Source of the DNA: Mallotus nudiflorus
Taxonomy: Eukaryota > Streptophyta > Magnoliopsida > Malpighiales > Euphorbiaceae
Reading direction: 5' to 3'
Assembly (NCBI GenBank): GCA_947683625.1
Contig: CANTUR010000925.1
Span: forward strand, 372,001 to 436,000
DNA: 64,000 bases
Shown one piece after another: positions 42,742 through 54,300 of this stretch. The notes under the pieces were generated by a model. That model saw only the letters and a list, made by a program, of their open reading frames with translations, was not told the DNA's origin and ran no database searches. A program made the position numbers and the translations under genes. The number at the start of each line of letters is the position of its first letter. The stretch's first letter is position 1.

Positions 42742-45000
42742 TCACTTTAAAATCCTTTTATTAAGATTATTAGCTGATATTCTTTTTAACCAAGATATTA
42801 CTATCCTATTATCAGTTTCTATAATAAACTCAGATTCACAAATCATTAATTCAAAGCTCTTTATTGCCTTGATTATTGCTAAAATTTCTTTTTCATTTGA
42901 AGAATAACTTTGTTCAGCTTTATTAAAAGTTCCTGAATTATGTTTGTAAATTTTTGGATTTTTGTCTTTTTCTTTAAAAGCTAAAGTTGCTCCCCATCCT
43001 ATGTCACTAGTATCAGTTGTTATTATCCATTCACATGGTCCTATAGGTAGTGATAAGGGTGAAATCTTTTTACATATTTCTTTTATCTTTTTTACTAATA
43101 ATTCAACTTTTTCTGTCCAATCTAATTTTTCATTCTTTTTTAATTTTTTATTAAGAGTAGTCAAAATATAAGATAGATTTGGAATATATTCTCTACAAAC
43201 ATTTAATAATCCTAATAATGATTGTAGTTGTCTTTTTTCTATTATTTTTTCAGAAAATTCTAATAATTTTTGAGCTATGTGGGGTTATAATTTAATTCCT
43301 TTATTATTTATTATTGATCCTAAAAATTCTATCTCTGTTTTAGCAATTTTACTTTTCTCTTTTCCTAAAACTAATCCTTTTTCTTCACATCTTTCTGTGA
43401 ATAATAATATGTTTTTAAAATGTTCTTCTAACGTTTTAGAGAAAATTAAAATATTATCAATATATACTAAAGTAAATTCTTTTAATGGTTCTATCATTTC
43501 ATTAGTAAATTTTTGAAATTCAGCATGACTATTTAAGTATCCAAATGGTAAAACATTCATTTCATATAATCCTTGAGGTGTGATAAATAATGTCCAATGT
43601 TTATCTTTTTCTTCTAAGTTACAATGGTAAAATCCTAATTTTAAATCAAACGTGGAAAAATAATTTTTATTTTCTAATTTTCTAAATAATACATGTTTAC
43701 TTGGTATTAGATAAGAATATCTATTACATAAATTATTAAGTGGTTTATAGTTTATGACTAATCTAGTTTTCCTCCTTTTTTGTTCAAAGTGTTTATTTAC
43801 TATAAAGGCACTGCAACTATGTTGGCTAGTAGAGGGACTACAAAATCCTTTGTCTAACATTTCCTGAATATGGATTTCATATTCTTTTAATGTTATTGGT
43901 GTTGCTTTTATTTGTTTTCCTTTTATAATTTTATTTTTATTTTCTTCCTTAATTCTTATTGGTATAATTATTTTATATTTTTCCCATTTTTCTAATGGGT
44001 TTTCTCCTTCTCAATTTTTTATTTTTTCTATTATTCCGCTTTTTATTTATGTTTGGTATACTTCTATGTCGCAGTTTAATTCTAAAGTTGTGTTTTCTAT
44101 AATATTATTTTTATTTTCTTTTTGCATTGTATTTGTATGGATCCCACCACACATCCAATTGTGCAATTGAAAACTAGTTAATCTCTGTATTTTTATTTTA
44201 TGGCCACATAATGTATAAAATTCATAATATTGAGGGTAAATATACCAAGGACTGTGAATATCAAAAAATGATTTTTCTAATATTAAGGGATATTTATAAT
44301 TAAATTCAAATATTGATGGTATTTTTAATATTTTTGTTGCTATTTCAATGGGTGTGTTTGTTACTACTCTATTAATAGTGTAAATAGTTTTTCCTATTCC
44401 AATTAATTTAAAAGGAATTTTTAAATTTGTCTAATTTTTTACTAATTCAGTTTTTCCTAAAGTAATTTGAGATCCAGTATCGACTAACATTACAATTGTT
44501 TTATTATTTAATTTAACTAATATAAAATTTGTAAAATTAGTTGCAAGGTTTCTTTCGTGATATTGGTATTGAGATTTTCTTCCCTTCATATGTTATATTT
44601 ATATGTGTGGATGTTATTGTAAAAGGTTTTACGGATTTTAAAAAATTTATTCCTAATAACACTTTTGCTATCTCATCATGTTATATTTTGTGTAATTTTA
44701 AAGGTATTTTTACTTAATCTAAATCTAGTATTATAATTACTAATTCATAAAGTATATATTCTTCATTCTAATATATATATATATGTATAAGGTTCTTTTA
44801 AAACTTGTATTTTATCGTCTGAGTCTAATAATGATTCATGTATATGAGAAGCACATGATCCTATATCTATTAGTATAGGTATTTGTTTATTTTTTATTTT
44901 TTCTTCTATATACATTTGGTGATTTTATTTTTCTAATGTGGTGTCTACAATATAATTTTTTACTATTATTTGAATTTTACTAATACTAGGTTATCAGATA
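42742..45000 (-). pseudogene. Viral polymerase polyprotein: protease, reverse transcriptase, RNase H
   Basis: From the 5' side: a retropepsin-like region with D-I-G-S at 44867-44856 and an LLGINFL segment; a second D-T-G-S region at 44481-44470; reverse transcriptase 43860-43285 (VINYKPLN, FDLKLGFY, LPFGYLNS and the active-site block); RNase H 43164-42742 (DTSDIGWGA, and later Glu and Asp residues). Known role: processing of the polyprotein and copying of pregenomic RNA into DNA. Breaks: several in-frame stops in the protease part and near 44055, a stop zone between the polymerase and RNase H parts (43285-43165), and Asn in place of the second catalytic Asp of the polymerase (reads YIDN). Confidence 0.85.
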
Positions 45001-45099
45001 GACTTATTTTTCCTATTGTTAGTGATCTTTGTAGTTTATTATAATTTTTATGTAAATTTTTATTTTTCTTAGAAATCTCATGAACAAAATCTAAGAATA

Positions 45100-46200
45100 A
45101 GATTAGTTTTATAGAATGAGAGAAATAAATCTGAGGATCTGCTCGTAAGTAAAGGGAGATGACTTGACTTGTTCATTGACCAATTCTTTTAATAAAATTC
45201 ATCTATTTAATTGATTGGATGAGTCATACGCGAGGAAAGTAATAAAAAAAAGAAAGAAGAACTAACCCATTACCTTCTGGGTGGAGTTGCCACAACTTGG
45301 ATGGAAATTTCTTTTACCTATTTCTCTCGGCAATCTCTTATTAACAACCTCTTTCCAACTCCTTTCGCTATAAATTTTTATTTTTCTTAGGTTTTCCTAA
45401 TTCATAAGTATTATCAAATTCTATAGTATAATTTTTAAGGTAATTATAAATATTAGTTATTTCTCTAGGTCTATATTCTATTAATTCTTTAAATATTGGT
45501 GGTACTTCATAACTTGTTAATATTTTATTATTATAAATTTCATGTTTGGTAGTAAATGCATATAAAGTTTTTATCTTTATACTAATCAACTTACTTTCAG
45601 GAAGTGTTTTTACTCTAAAAAGTTTATAATATATTCTTAATAATTGATTTATGTTTTCATCTCTAAGACTAAGACTAAAATTTGAAAATATGTTTATAAC
45701 AACTTTATTATAACATAAATTTGTATCTAATTCTCCTATTATACTATCCTTTAGACTATGTCTCATTCTATCATTTGTTATAACTAATCTGAATGGTGAG
45801 AATTAATATGAGATTGGAAGTAAGATTTTACTACTATACTTATTCCTCATATTTGTAAATTTTTGTATTGATATCTTTATTTTTCTAGTATTTTCATTAA
45901 TTCATTTTCTATCATATCTTTATTAAGAATAGATATCCTAATATTTCCTTTTGTATCAACCACATCAATTGCTTCTTCAGTTATTTTTCCTACATAATAT
46001 TGTTTTCTTTCTCTTTTAAAAATTGGGTTTTTAAATATTCTTTTAAAATTATTGTTTGATTGTTGTTTTTCAAAAATTTCTTTTATACTAATATTAGGTT
46101 CATAATTTATTAATTCTAAATATTTTTCTTTATTAAATTCTTGTTCTATGTAATTTTTTCCTATATTACTATTTTCTTATTTAATAAGATTCTAATGATT
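45100..46200 (-). pseudogene. Viral movement protein (30K-superfamily-like), broken
   Basis: Coding-like sequence begins near 46190 (segment FKRERKQYYVGKITEEAI), shifts frame near 45900-45770, and is open again from 45766 to 45368 (132 residues, with YEVPPIFKELIEYRPREI). Similarity is to movement proteins of the Caulimoviridae in pattern and position; such proteins move virus through plasmodesmata. This is a family-level assignment. The segment downstream to about 45100 may belong to its C-terminus. Confidence 0.6.
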
Positions 46201-46267
46201 CATTAGAAGTTATTTCGAAAATAGTTTCATTTTCACTTATTTCTGAGAGTTCTGGAATTATCATATA

Positions 46268-47231
46268 TCATTCTACATTTTTATTTTTCTTATTTGGGCA
46301 TTCATTTGCAAAATGTTCTTTTTGTCTACAAATATAACATTTACATTCTGACTTATTTATTCTTCTATTATATTTCTTTTTATATTTTCTTTTCTTACTA
46401 TAATATAGTTTTCTATATTTCTTAAAATATTTTTTCCATTTCTTTTTATATTTATGTTTTTTTATGTTTATTGGGTTCACATCCATAATTGGGTATTAAT
46501 GAAAATTTTTTACAGTTTAAATTTTATTTATTTTTAGTTTGTTTATACATTAATCTATATTCATTTAATGACATATATTCTGTTTCTAAATATCATTGTT
46601 TAAAAATAATTCTTGTTCCTAAAAAATCTTCAACTATATTTAATTCAGTATATTTTTATGATATTTTATTTCCCCATGGTACTGGCAATTTATGAAATAA
46701 TAAATTTAACTATACTTTATCTTTTGGGTCTATCTTAGCTTTTATATAATATTCTTCAAATTTACATGCATATTCTTTAAAATAATTTATATCGCATATT
46801 TGTAATTTAGCTAAATATTCTCTATAAATATTTTATGAAATTATTACTTCCTTATATGTAAAATGTTTTAATAATAACTTTTCATATTCTCTTACTAATT
46901 CTATATTTGTAGTTGCATTTTCTATTCCTATTTTTTCATTTTGTGGTAATTGCTCAAACCCATTAACTAAGATTCCTAATAATGTCTATTGTAATAATAG
47001 TTTTGGTTTTGAAACTTCTAAATCTCTTCCTATTATTATAGTTGAATTCATTCTTGTCCAATTTTTTATTTCTTCTGTCATATTTTTACATGTTCTTTTT
47101 AGCCAGTATATTTCTCCTTTATAATTTTGATTTTCTATTATTCTTTCTTCAGGTTTATTTAAAGATCCAACATGTTCTCCTACTGTTAGATATGTTATTG
47201 GTGTTGTAGATTGAAATTTTGTTTCATTCAT
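46268..47231 (-). pseudogene. Viral coat protein region with CCHC zinc knuckle
   Basis: The C-terminal piece (46486-46268) is a Lys/Tyr-rich basic stretch followed by an intact C-x2-C-x4-H-x4-C knuckle (CYICRQKEHFANEC), the nucleic-acid-binding signature of pararetroviral coat proteins. Upstream, 47231-46986 is open; between them are several stops. The inverted copy at 50.98-51.94 kb carries the same region with different breaks. Confidence 0.8.
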
Positions 47232-47234
47232 TAA

Positions 47235-48745
47235 AATTTTTTCCTCTATATCTAAATTGTCTTCTGTATCTAAATCTTCTTCTGATGAAGATTCATTTAT
47301 GTGTATTGTATTTATTTGTTCTTCTATAGCATTTGTTTCTAATTTATTAATTAAATTTAGTATTTCTTCAGAATTAGTTTCTGTTCTAAAAATTTCAATT
47401 TTATTCCATTCTTCATCATTATATTCAATTTCAGTATATTTTTCACTTTTTGGATTAATTATTTATAATATCCTAGGATTTTCTGTTATTATGTTTTTAA
47501 TTTTTATAATTTCCTCTTGAAGTTCTTCTATTTGTTCTTTAATATTATTATAATATAAATAATTTATATGAAAATTAGTATTATTTTGTCTTACTAATAA
47601 TTGTTGTGTTTTTTATAACCCTATAGGGACTGCTACTCGTGCAGATTATTCATCATAAGTCCTAGCATTTTCTAATATTGTTTTATAAACATAAGATTCT
47701 TCTAAAGCCATTAATCAATCTATTTATACATTTCTTCATATCTAAAAGTCATTTTTCTATTAAAATTTAATATACTTTTTATAATTTTATAAATATCATG
47801 ATTATTATTATGTTCCCAAATCCATTTTATATCTTCTCTACATATGTCTGCATGTTTATTTGCTAAGGATAAAATTTCTTCTTTAGTGTATAACTTTTTT
47901 ACTAAGGTGTCAAAATTTTGTGTTAAATTTTCCATTATCTTTTTGTTCTAGCTAACTTATTAAGTCTAATACATTTTTTTTATATTTTTCCAATATTTTT
48001 TATTCACATATTCATAACTAGGGTGAGTACTATCATGTTTAATAAGCCAAATTTTACTTTCTTTACTTATTCTAACATATATTGTTGCTAATTTTAAATA
48101 TTCTTCTAAATGAAATGAATATTCCTCTATACCTTGATTATTCATTTTATGGGTCTAAATTTTCTTCACTAATAGTAGTGTTTATAGTATCTCTAAAAAT
48201 TGTTAATACCATTATTTTATTATTATATTCCACTATATTTAAAATTTCTGACATATTTTGACTTTCTAAAAATTCTTGAGTTTCTCTTTCTGCATCTATA
48301 GTTTTGTCTATTTTATCTCTTAGTAATATCATGACTGATAACTGACTCCAAGCTAATAGACATATATTATCTGAAATTTTATCTATTGTAGAGCTCATGA
48401 TAATTCAATAGTTATAATTTTTTTTACTAATAATTCTATCCTATATTGTTGATCTAATATTCTATTAAGAGTTTTAGTAATTTTTTCTAGAATTTCTTTA
48501 TTTTCTTATAATCCTAATAATTTATTACACAAACAATTTCCTAAATTTGTTATCATATCAATTATTAAACTTTCTACAGCATTACCTTCTATACTATGAT
48601 TATTATGTAATTCTTTATAGTTACAAAATATTGTATAACTATCAAAATCTTGACTTATTTGTTCATTATTACTACTAATTCCTATTAACAAATGTTCAAA
48701 TTTTCTTTTCATTTTTTTTGGATTCCCTGCAAATTCTCTTCTCAA
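47235..48745 (-). pseudogene. Viral 5' small reading frames
   Basis: A run of short frames after the primer site: 48745-48506, 48398-48147, 47935-47720 and a further acidic block to 47235. All have counterparts in the inverted copy at 49.47-50.98 kb. They are rich in Asn, Glu and Ile; the second (83 residues) and the third (71 residues) begin with ATG and are intact. I do not recognise their functions. Caulimovirids often have small 5' frames for virion-associated or transmission proteins. Confidence 0.55.
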
Positions 48746-48752
48746 CCTATAG

Positions 48753-48764
48753 GCTCTGATACCA
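48753..48764 (-). promoter_or_regulatory. Primer-binding site for initiator tRNA-Met
   Basis: The minus strand reads TGGTATCAGAGC, the complement of the 3' end of plant initiator tRNA-Met used to prime minus-strand DNA by caulimovirids. It lies just 3' of the leader and 5' of the first frame. Confidence 0.9.
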
Positions 48765-48768
48765 TATT

Positions 48769-49257
48769 AAGGATCCATGTATGGAAGATAGATAAACTGT
48801 CAAACAATAGATAAACTATAAAAAATTAACAGCATAAATTAAAAATTCACTGCATAAATTAAAAATTAACAACATAAATTAAAAATTCACATAACAAAAT
48901 TAAAATAACTGTTAATAATTAATCCATACAAGTATTTAAACCATGGATCAAAAAATATAGAAAGAGTAAGAGAACTTACAGAGAGATAGTTTCCTACTCA
49001 TAAGTATTATAAAAACTTATAGTAATTTTATTCATGGAATTTTTTCTTATTTTCAATCTCTACATTACAAACATATATATTGAAGGCTATGTCTAAGTTT
49101 CTACAAGATTCTTCATTAATTAATTTTGACACATGACTTGGTTATTAATCCTAATTTTCTACACCTAAATTAGGCTTTTTTACTATTATTTTTTAAGTCT
49201 AACACTTGGCACTACACTTGTCTAATTTTTATATTCTCACTTATCCAATATCTTTTT
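48769..49257 (-). repeat. Viral terminal redundancy, right copy (promoter/leader)
   Basis: About 489 bp, closely similar to 41099-41562 but with short extra copies of the TAAATTAAAAATT tract (48836-48892). It ends in a poly-A/T run at 49250-49257, where the two copies diverge. Confidence 0.85.
49072..49081 (-). promoter_or_regulatory. Viral TATA box
   Basis: Minus-strand ATATATATGT follows the CTTCA tract. AATAAA follows about 40 nt downstream (49032-49027), the promoter/polyadenylation arrangement of a terminally redundant pregenomic RNA. The left copy has the same pair. Confidence 0.6.
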
Positions 49258-49449
49258 TTTAATATGTGGCACTAGTGTATGGAATAAATTAATTATTTTA
49301 ATTCCTAGCATTAGAAAATCCTAGGAATAAATTAATTATTCACAGTTATTTTAATTTTGTTCTATGAATAATTAATTTATACTGTGAATTTTTGATAGTT
49401 TGTCTATCATTTGACAGTTTTTCTGTCTTCCATACATGCATCCTTAATA

Positions 49450-49461
49450 TGGTATTAGAAC
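49450..49461 (+). promoter_or_regulatory. Decayed tRNA-Met primer site in the inverted copy
   Basis: TGGTATTAGAAC differs from the site in the other copy at two positions, both C-to-T or G-to-A changes. Confidence 0.75.
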
Positions 49462-50979
49462 CTATAGGTTGAGAAGAGAATTTGTAGAGAATCCAAAAAA
49501 AATGAAAAAAAAATTTGAACACTTGTTAATAGGAATTAGTAGTAATAATGAACAAATAAGCCAAGATTTTGATAATAATACAATATTTTATAACTATAAA
49601 GAATTACATAATAATCATAGTATAGAAGGTAATGTTATATAAAATTTAATAATTGATATGATAACAAATTTAGGAAATTGTTTGTGTAATAAATTATTAG
49701 GATTACAAGAAAATAAAGAAAGTCTAAAAAAAATTACTAGAACTCTTGAAAGAATATTAGATAAACAATATAGGATAGAATTATTAGTAAAAGAAATTAT
49801 AACTATTGGATTATCATAAACTCTACAATAGATAAAATTTTAGATAATATATGTATATTAGATTGGAGTCGGTTATCAGTCATGATATCACTAAGAGATG
49901 AAATAGACAAAACTATAGATGCAGAAAGAGAAACTCAAGAATTTTTAGAAAGTCAAAATATGCCAGAAATTTTAAATATAGTGGAATATAATAATAAAAT
50001 AATGGTATTAGCAATTTTTAGAGATACTATAAACACTATTATTAGTGAAAGAAATTTAGACCCATAAAATGAATAACCAAGTTATAGAGGAATATTCATT
50101 TAATTCAGAAGAATATTTAAAATTAACAAAAATATATGTTAGAATAAATAAAGAAAGTAAAATTTGGCTTATTAAACATGATAGAACTCACCTTAGTTAT
50201 GAATATGTGAATAAAGAACATTAGAAAAATATACAAAAATGTATTAGACGTAATAAGTTATCTAAAACAAAATGATGATGGAAAATTTAACACAAAATTT
50301 TGACACCTTAGTAAAAAAGTTATACACTAAAGAAGAAATTTTATCCTTAGCAAATAAACATGCAGACATGTGTAGAGAAGATATAAAATGAATTTGGGAA
50401 CATAATAATAATCATGATATGTATAAAATTATAAAAAGTATATTAAATTTTAATAGAAAAATGACTTTTAAATATGAAGAAATTTATAAATAGATTAATT
50501 AATGGCTGTAGAAGAATCTTCTGTTTATAAAACAACATTAGAAAATATTATGACTTATGATGAAGAATCTGCAGAAGTAGCAGTCCCTATAGGATTATAA
50601 AAACACAACAATTATTAGTAAGACAAAATAATATTAATTTCTATATAAATTATTTATATTATAATAATATTAAAGAACAAATAGAAGAACTTAGGGAGAA
50701 AATTATAAAAATTAAAAACATAGCAACAAGATCCTAAGATATTACAAATAATTAATCCAAAAAGTGAAAAATATACTGAAATTGAATATAATGATGAAGA
50801 ATAAAATAAAATTGAAATTTTTAGTACAGAAACTAATTCTGAAGAAATACTAAATTTAATTAATAAATTAGAAAAAAATGCTAATGAAGAACAAATAAAT
50901 ACAATAGACATAAATGAATTTTCATCAAAAGAAGATTTAGATACATAAGACAATTTAGATACAGAGGAAGAAATTTTAA

Positions 50980-51941
50980 TGAATGAAACAAAATTTCAAC
51001 CCACAGCACCAATAAAATATCCAACAGTAGGAGAATATGCCGAATTTTCAAATAAACTTGAAGAAAGGATAATAGAAAATCAAAATTATAAAGGAGAAAT
51101 ATACTGGCTAAAAAGAATATGTGAAAATATGACAGAAGAAATAAAAAATTGAGCAAGAATAAATTCAACTATAATAATAAGAAGAGATTTAGAAGTTCCA
51201 AAAGTAAAATTATTATTACAACAGATATTATTAGGAATCTTAGCTAATTGGTTTGAACAATTACCACAAAATGAAAAAATAAGAGTAGAAAATGCAACTA
51301 CAAATATAGAATTAGTAAGAGGATATGAAAAGTTATTATTAAAACATTTTACATATAAGGAAGTAATAATTTCAGAAAATATTTATAGAGAATATTTAGC
51401 TAAATTACAAATATGCGATATAAATTATTTTAAAAAATATACATGTAAATTTGAAGAATATTATATAAAAGCTAAGAAAGACCCAAAAGATAAAGTATAT
51501 TTAAATTTATTATTTCATAAATTGTCAGCACCATGGGGAAATAAAATATCAAAAAAATATGCTGAATTAAATATAGTTGAAGATTTTTTAGGAACAAGAA
51601 TTGTTTTTGCACAATGGTATTTATAAACAGAATGTATGTCATTAAACGAATATAGATTAATGTATAAACAAACTAAAAATAAGCAAAATTTAAATTGTAA
51701 AAAATTTTCATTAATACCCAATTATGGATGTGAACCCTATAAACATAAAAAACATAAATATAAAAAGAAATGGAAAAAATATTTTAAGAAATATAGAAAA
51801 CCATATTATAGTAAGAAAAGAAAATATAAAAAGAAATATAATAGAAGAATAAATAAGTTAGAATATAAATATTATATTTGTGGACAAAAAGGACATTTTG
51901 CAAATGAATGCCTAAATAAGAAAAATAAAAATGTAGAATGA
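50980..51941 (+). pseudogene. Viral coat protein region, inverted copy
   Basis: Follows the same order as 47231-46268 on the other strand. The end (51636-51941) is open for 101 residues with the basic stretch, but the first Cys of the zinc knuckle is Tyr (YYICGQKGHFANEC), so metal binding would be lost. Other stops lie upstream, near 51153 and 51626. Confidence 0.75.
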
Positions 51942-52245
51942 TATATGATAATTTCAGAACTCTCAAAAATAAGTGACAATGAAACAATTCACGAAATAAC
52001 TTCTAATGAATCATCAAAATCTGATTAAACAAGAAAATAGTAATATAAGAAAAAATTCCATAAATAAAATTATTATAAGTTTTTATAATATTTGTGAGTA
52101 GGAAACTATCTTTCTATAAGTTCTCTTACTCTTTCTATATTTTTTGATTCATGGTTTGAATATTTATATGGATTAATTATTCACAGTTATTTTAATTTTG
52201 TTATATGAATTTTTAATTTATGCTGTGAATTTTTGATAGTTTGTC

Positions 52246-52292
<47 letters not shown>
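52246..52292. repeat. (ATT)n microsatellite, right flank of the viral insert
   Basis: TTA/ATT run between the viral leader end and resumed SKP1-C intron sequence. Confidence 0.95.
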
Positions 52293-52359
52293 TTGGCTAT
52301 GGTGTTTGATATTGTTGCAATAAGACCTTGTTTTGGATGAGCCAATTAGGCACTATATT

Positions 52360-52811
52360 TAGTGGTGTAAATGAGCTGAGCCACTCGCAAGTAGCTTGAT
52401 ATTTAGTTCGATAAAAACTCGTTCGAGCTCATTTAATAAATGAGTCAAGGTCAAAATATACAAAACTCGGCTCATGGAGCTTACGAACATGCTTGAATGA
52501 AAGCTCGTGAGTCAGTTCGTAATTTTAATGTTTAGTAATTTCATTTTAGATATATAATATATAAAAAATATATTATTAAAATAACATCATAATTTTTATT
52601 AAATATATTGTAATTTATTAAATAAATAATTTATTTTGATTTTTTAATGTATAATATTAATTTATAGTTAGTATTTTTTAAAATTTTCTTTATGCTCGTT
52701 TAAGTTCACAAACTGTTTCTTAAACACTATGTAGGATAACAAGTTTGGCTCGTTTATAAATGAACCAAACCTGAGCAAGTTAAAATTTGGCTTGGCTCAA
52801 TTACACCCCTA
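52360..52811. mobile_element. Non-autonomous hAT-like MITE in the SKP1-C intron
   Basis: 452 bp, ends TAGTGGTGTAAATGAGC and (complement of the right end) TAGGGGTGTAATTGAGC. Imperfect 8-bp flanks actatatt / actgcact (5 of 8). It is absent from the same place in the SKP1-B intron (near 13950), which proves it as an insertion. Related to 9771-10163. Confidence 0.7.
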
Positions 52812-53464
52812 ACTGCACTGCACTTCCATGCACATCTAATTGTTCTGCAGTATTTTTGAGAACCTAAATTGTTTTTGGATTTACTATAATGGATATGATG
52901 AATAATGAGACATAAGGTTACGTTTGTATATAAGTTCACTCTTTATCTTAGTTGATTGCGAGGTTATTAGGTTGTGACTATTTTGAGATGGCCAAATGTA
53001 TAGTTTTATCCTGAACTTTACTCAATTCATCTCTAACCCCTATTAAACTTTTAAATTTTTATTTTGAACATATTTAATCCCTATAATACATAATATATAA
53101 GATCTAAATATTTCTAAATCAATGTTGATATGGATACAAGAGAACTTATATAAACTAAAATAATGTTTAATGAAAGAGAGAATATAATTAAAAATAAAAT
53201 TTTTCTAACTTTTTTAATGTTAGTTATAATTCTATTTATATTGTTTTAAAACTAACTTTAACATTTTATGGGTTTCAAATCATTTGAAATTAATTTTTTT
53301 TTTTCCATTTGATATTGAATGAGTTAAATAGAATCAAAAAGTACAAATTGAAATATTAAAATATTCAAAATAAAAGTTCAATAGAAAATAATAAAATTGA
53401 GGAGTGCTAAAAGTCAATTAGGGTGAAACTATGTATTCAGCCATTTTGGGATGCCTTTTTTTTT

Positions 53465-53540
53465 TTTTTAGTTAGATTCACCCTTGATAGGGGACTACAA
53501 TAGATACAATACATATTTTGACACTATCATTAATACATCA
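53465..53540 (-). repeat. Dispersed short repeat, partner of 12340-12415
   Basis: Inverse match to the 12.3-kb segment around CCTATCAAGGG. Possibly a MITE remnant within the SKP1-C intron. Confidence 0.35.
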
Positions 53541-54300
53541 ACTATTTTGAGATGTTTTATGTGCTTATGAAATTGTGGAAGTACATGCTTCTCTTTTCCC
53601 ATATTCTAGATATGAAGAAAGATTCTTTAGTTGAAATAAAAAGGTTGCTTTGTTGTGACTTTATATGGGGTTACCATTTATATCAAGGAAATATATATGG
53701 CCTTTTTGTCTTGCGACACAATGGATAATTTATGTATATCTAACCACCTTAGGGCTTCCAAGGCTTGTGCATTTGGACAGTCATTTAGAATTTAGGTTTT
53801 CATTTGTTTGGTAAAAAATAAAGTGGGAATCGAAATTAAAATCGTCTATTTTTAGCTAAAATTGAGCATGAAAATAGAAATTTAATTCTCTATCAATGGG
53901 AATTACCATTCTCCTTGCATATTCTTATTTTAGCTAACTAATCTCATGCATGCCCTAGATGTAGCTGCATGATTGGATTTGTTTTAACTTTGTCATGCTT
54001 GATGTAGCTATTTGCTTGAATTTGTTTGAACTTTAAAGTTTGAACTATGTCATGCCTGTATAGCGGCAGTGGCACTGTAATTATTATTCTAACCTTTTGT
54101 ATCATTGGAGGGGAAAGATGTCTAGAGATATCATACTGACTTGAACATTTTCTAATGAGTTTTAGGCTGCCCATTAATAATCTACACATCAACCGTTTAC
54201 TGGATCTCACTTGTCAGACTGTGTGCCCCATGATCAACAAAAAACCACCAGAAGAGTAATTGGAAATCCTATGTGTGCTAATCAATGGGATTTGGGGTGA

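Larger units (their letters stand above)
41099..49257 (-). mobile_element. Endogenous pararetrovirus (Caulimoviridae-like), full-length decayed copy
   Basis: Read on the minus strand: promoter and leader, tRNA-Met primer site, small 5' frames, CCHC coat-protein region, movement-protein region, protease, reverse transcriptase, RNase H, a coiled-coil frame, then the promoter and leader again. There is no integrase and the ends are not TG...CA. The spacing of equivalent points (48769 and 41099) gives a circular genome of about 7.67 kb, in the family range. Each reading frame has stops or shifts, so no intact set of viral genes is present. The order coat protein before movement protein recalls cavemovirus/solendovirus-like viruses more than badnaviruses; the genus is not determined. 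Confidence 0.85.
49325..52245 (+). mobile_element. Pararetrovirus, inverted and internally deleted copy
   Basis: Plus-strand copy of the same virus. It begins inside the leader (about 49325), has a decayed primer site at 49450-49461, the 5' small frames, and the coat-protein region to 51941. It then jumps near 52030-52050 directly to promoter/leader sequence ending at 52245 against the ATT repeat. Movement protein, protease, polymerase and RNase H are missing. It lies head to head with the full copy, separated by about 70 bp. Confidence 0.85.
40648..54300 (+). pseudogene. SKP1-like copy C, split by a viral insertion
   Basis: Exon 1 is 40648-40944, with TAG at 40696-40698 after 16 codons. Exon 2 begins at 54166 after the same CAG/TTTAG acceptor as in A and B and is badly decayed (early stops after AAH; the end can still be traced to TGA 54298-54300). 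The intron is about 13.2 kb. Its left part matches the A intron and its right part (52297 on) matches the B intron, but between them lies the 11.1-kb pararetrovirus locus and, further on, a 452-bp MITE. The 3' flank matches SKP1-B for about 400 bp. Confidence 0.85.

Noticed and set aside
41099..49257. Interpretation as an LTR retrotransposon
   Set aside because: No integrase, a movement-protein-like region and CCHC coat region, a 3' frame after RNase H, and ends not of TG...CA type. Terminal redundancy of a circular viral genome explains the direct repeats.
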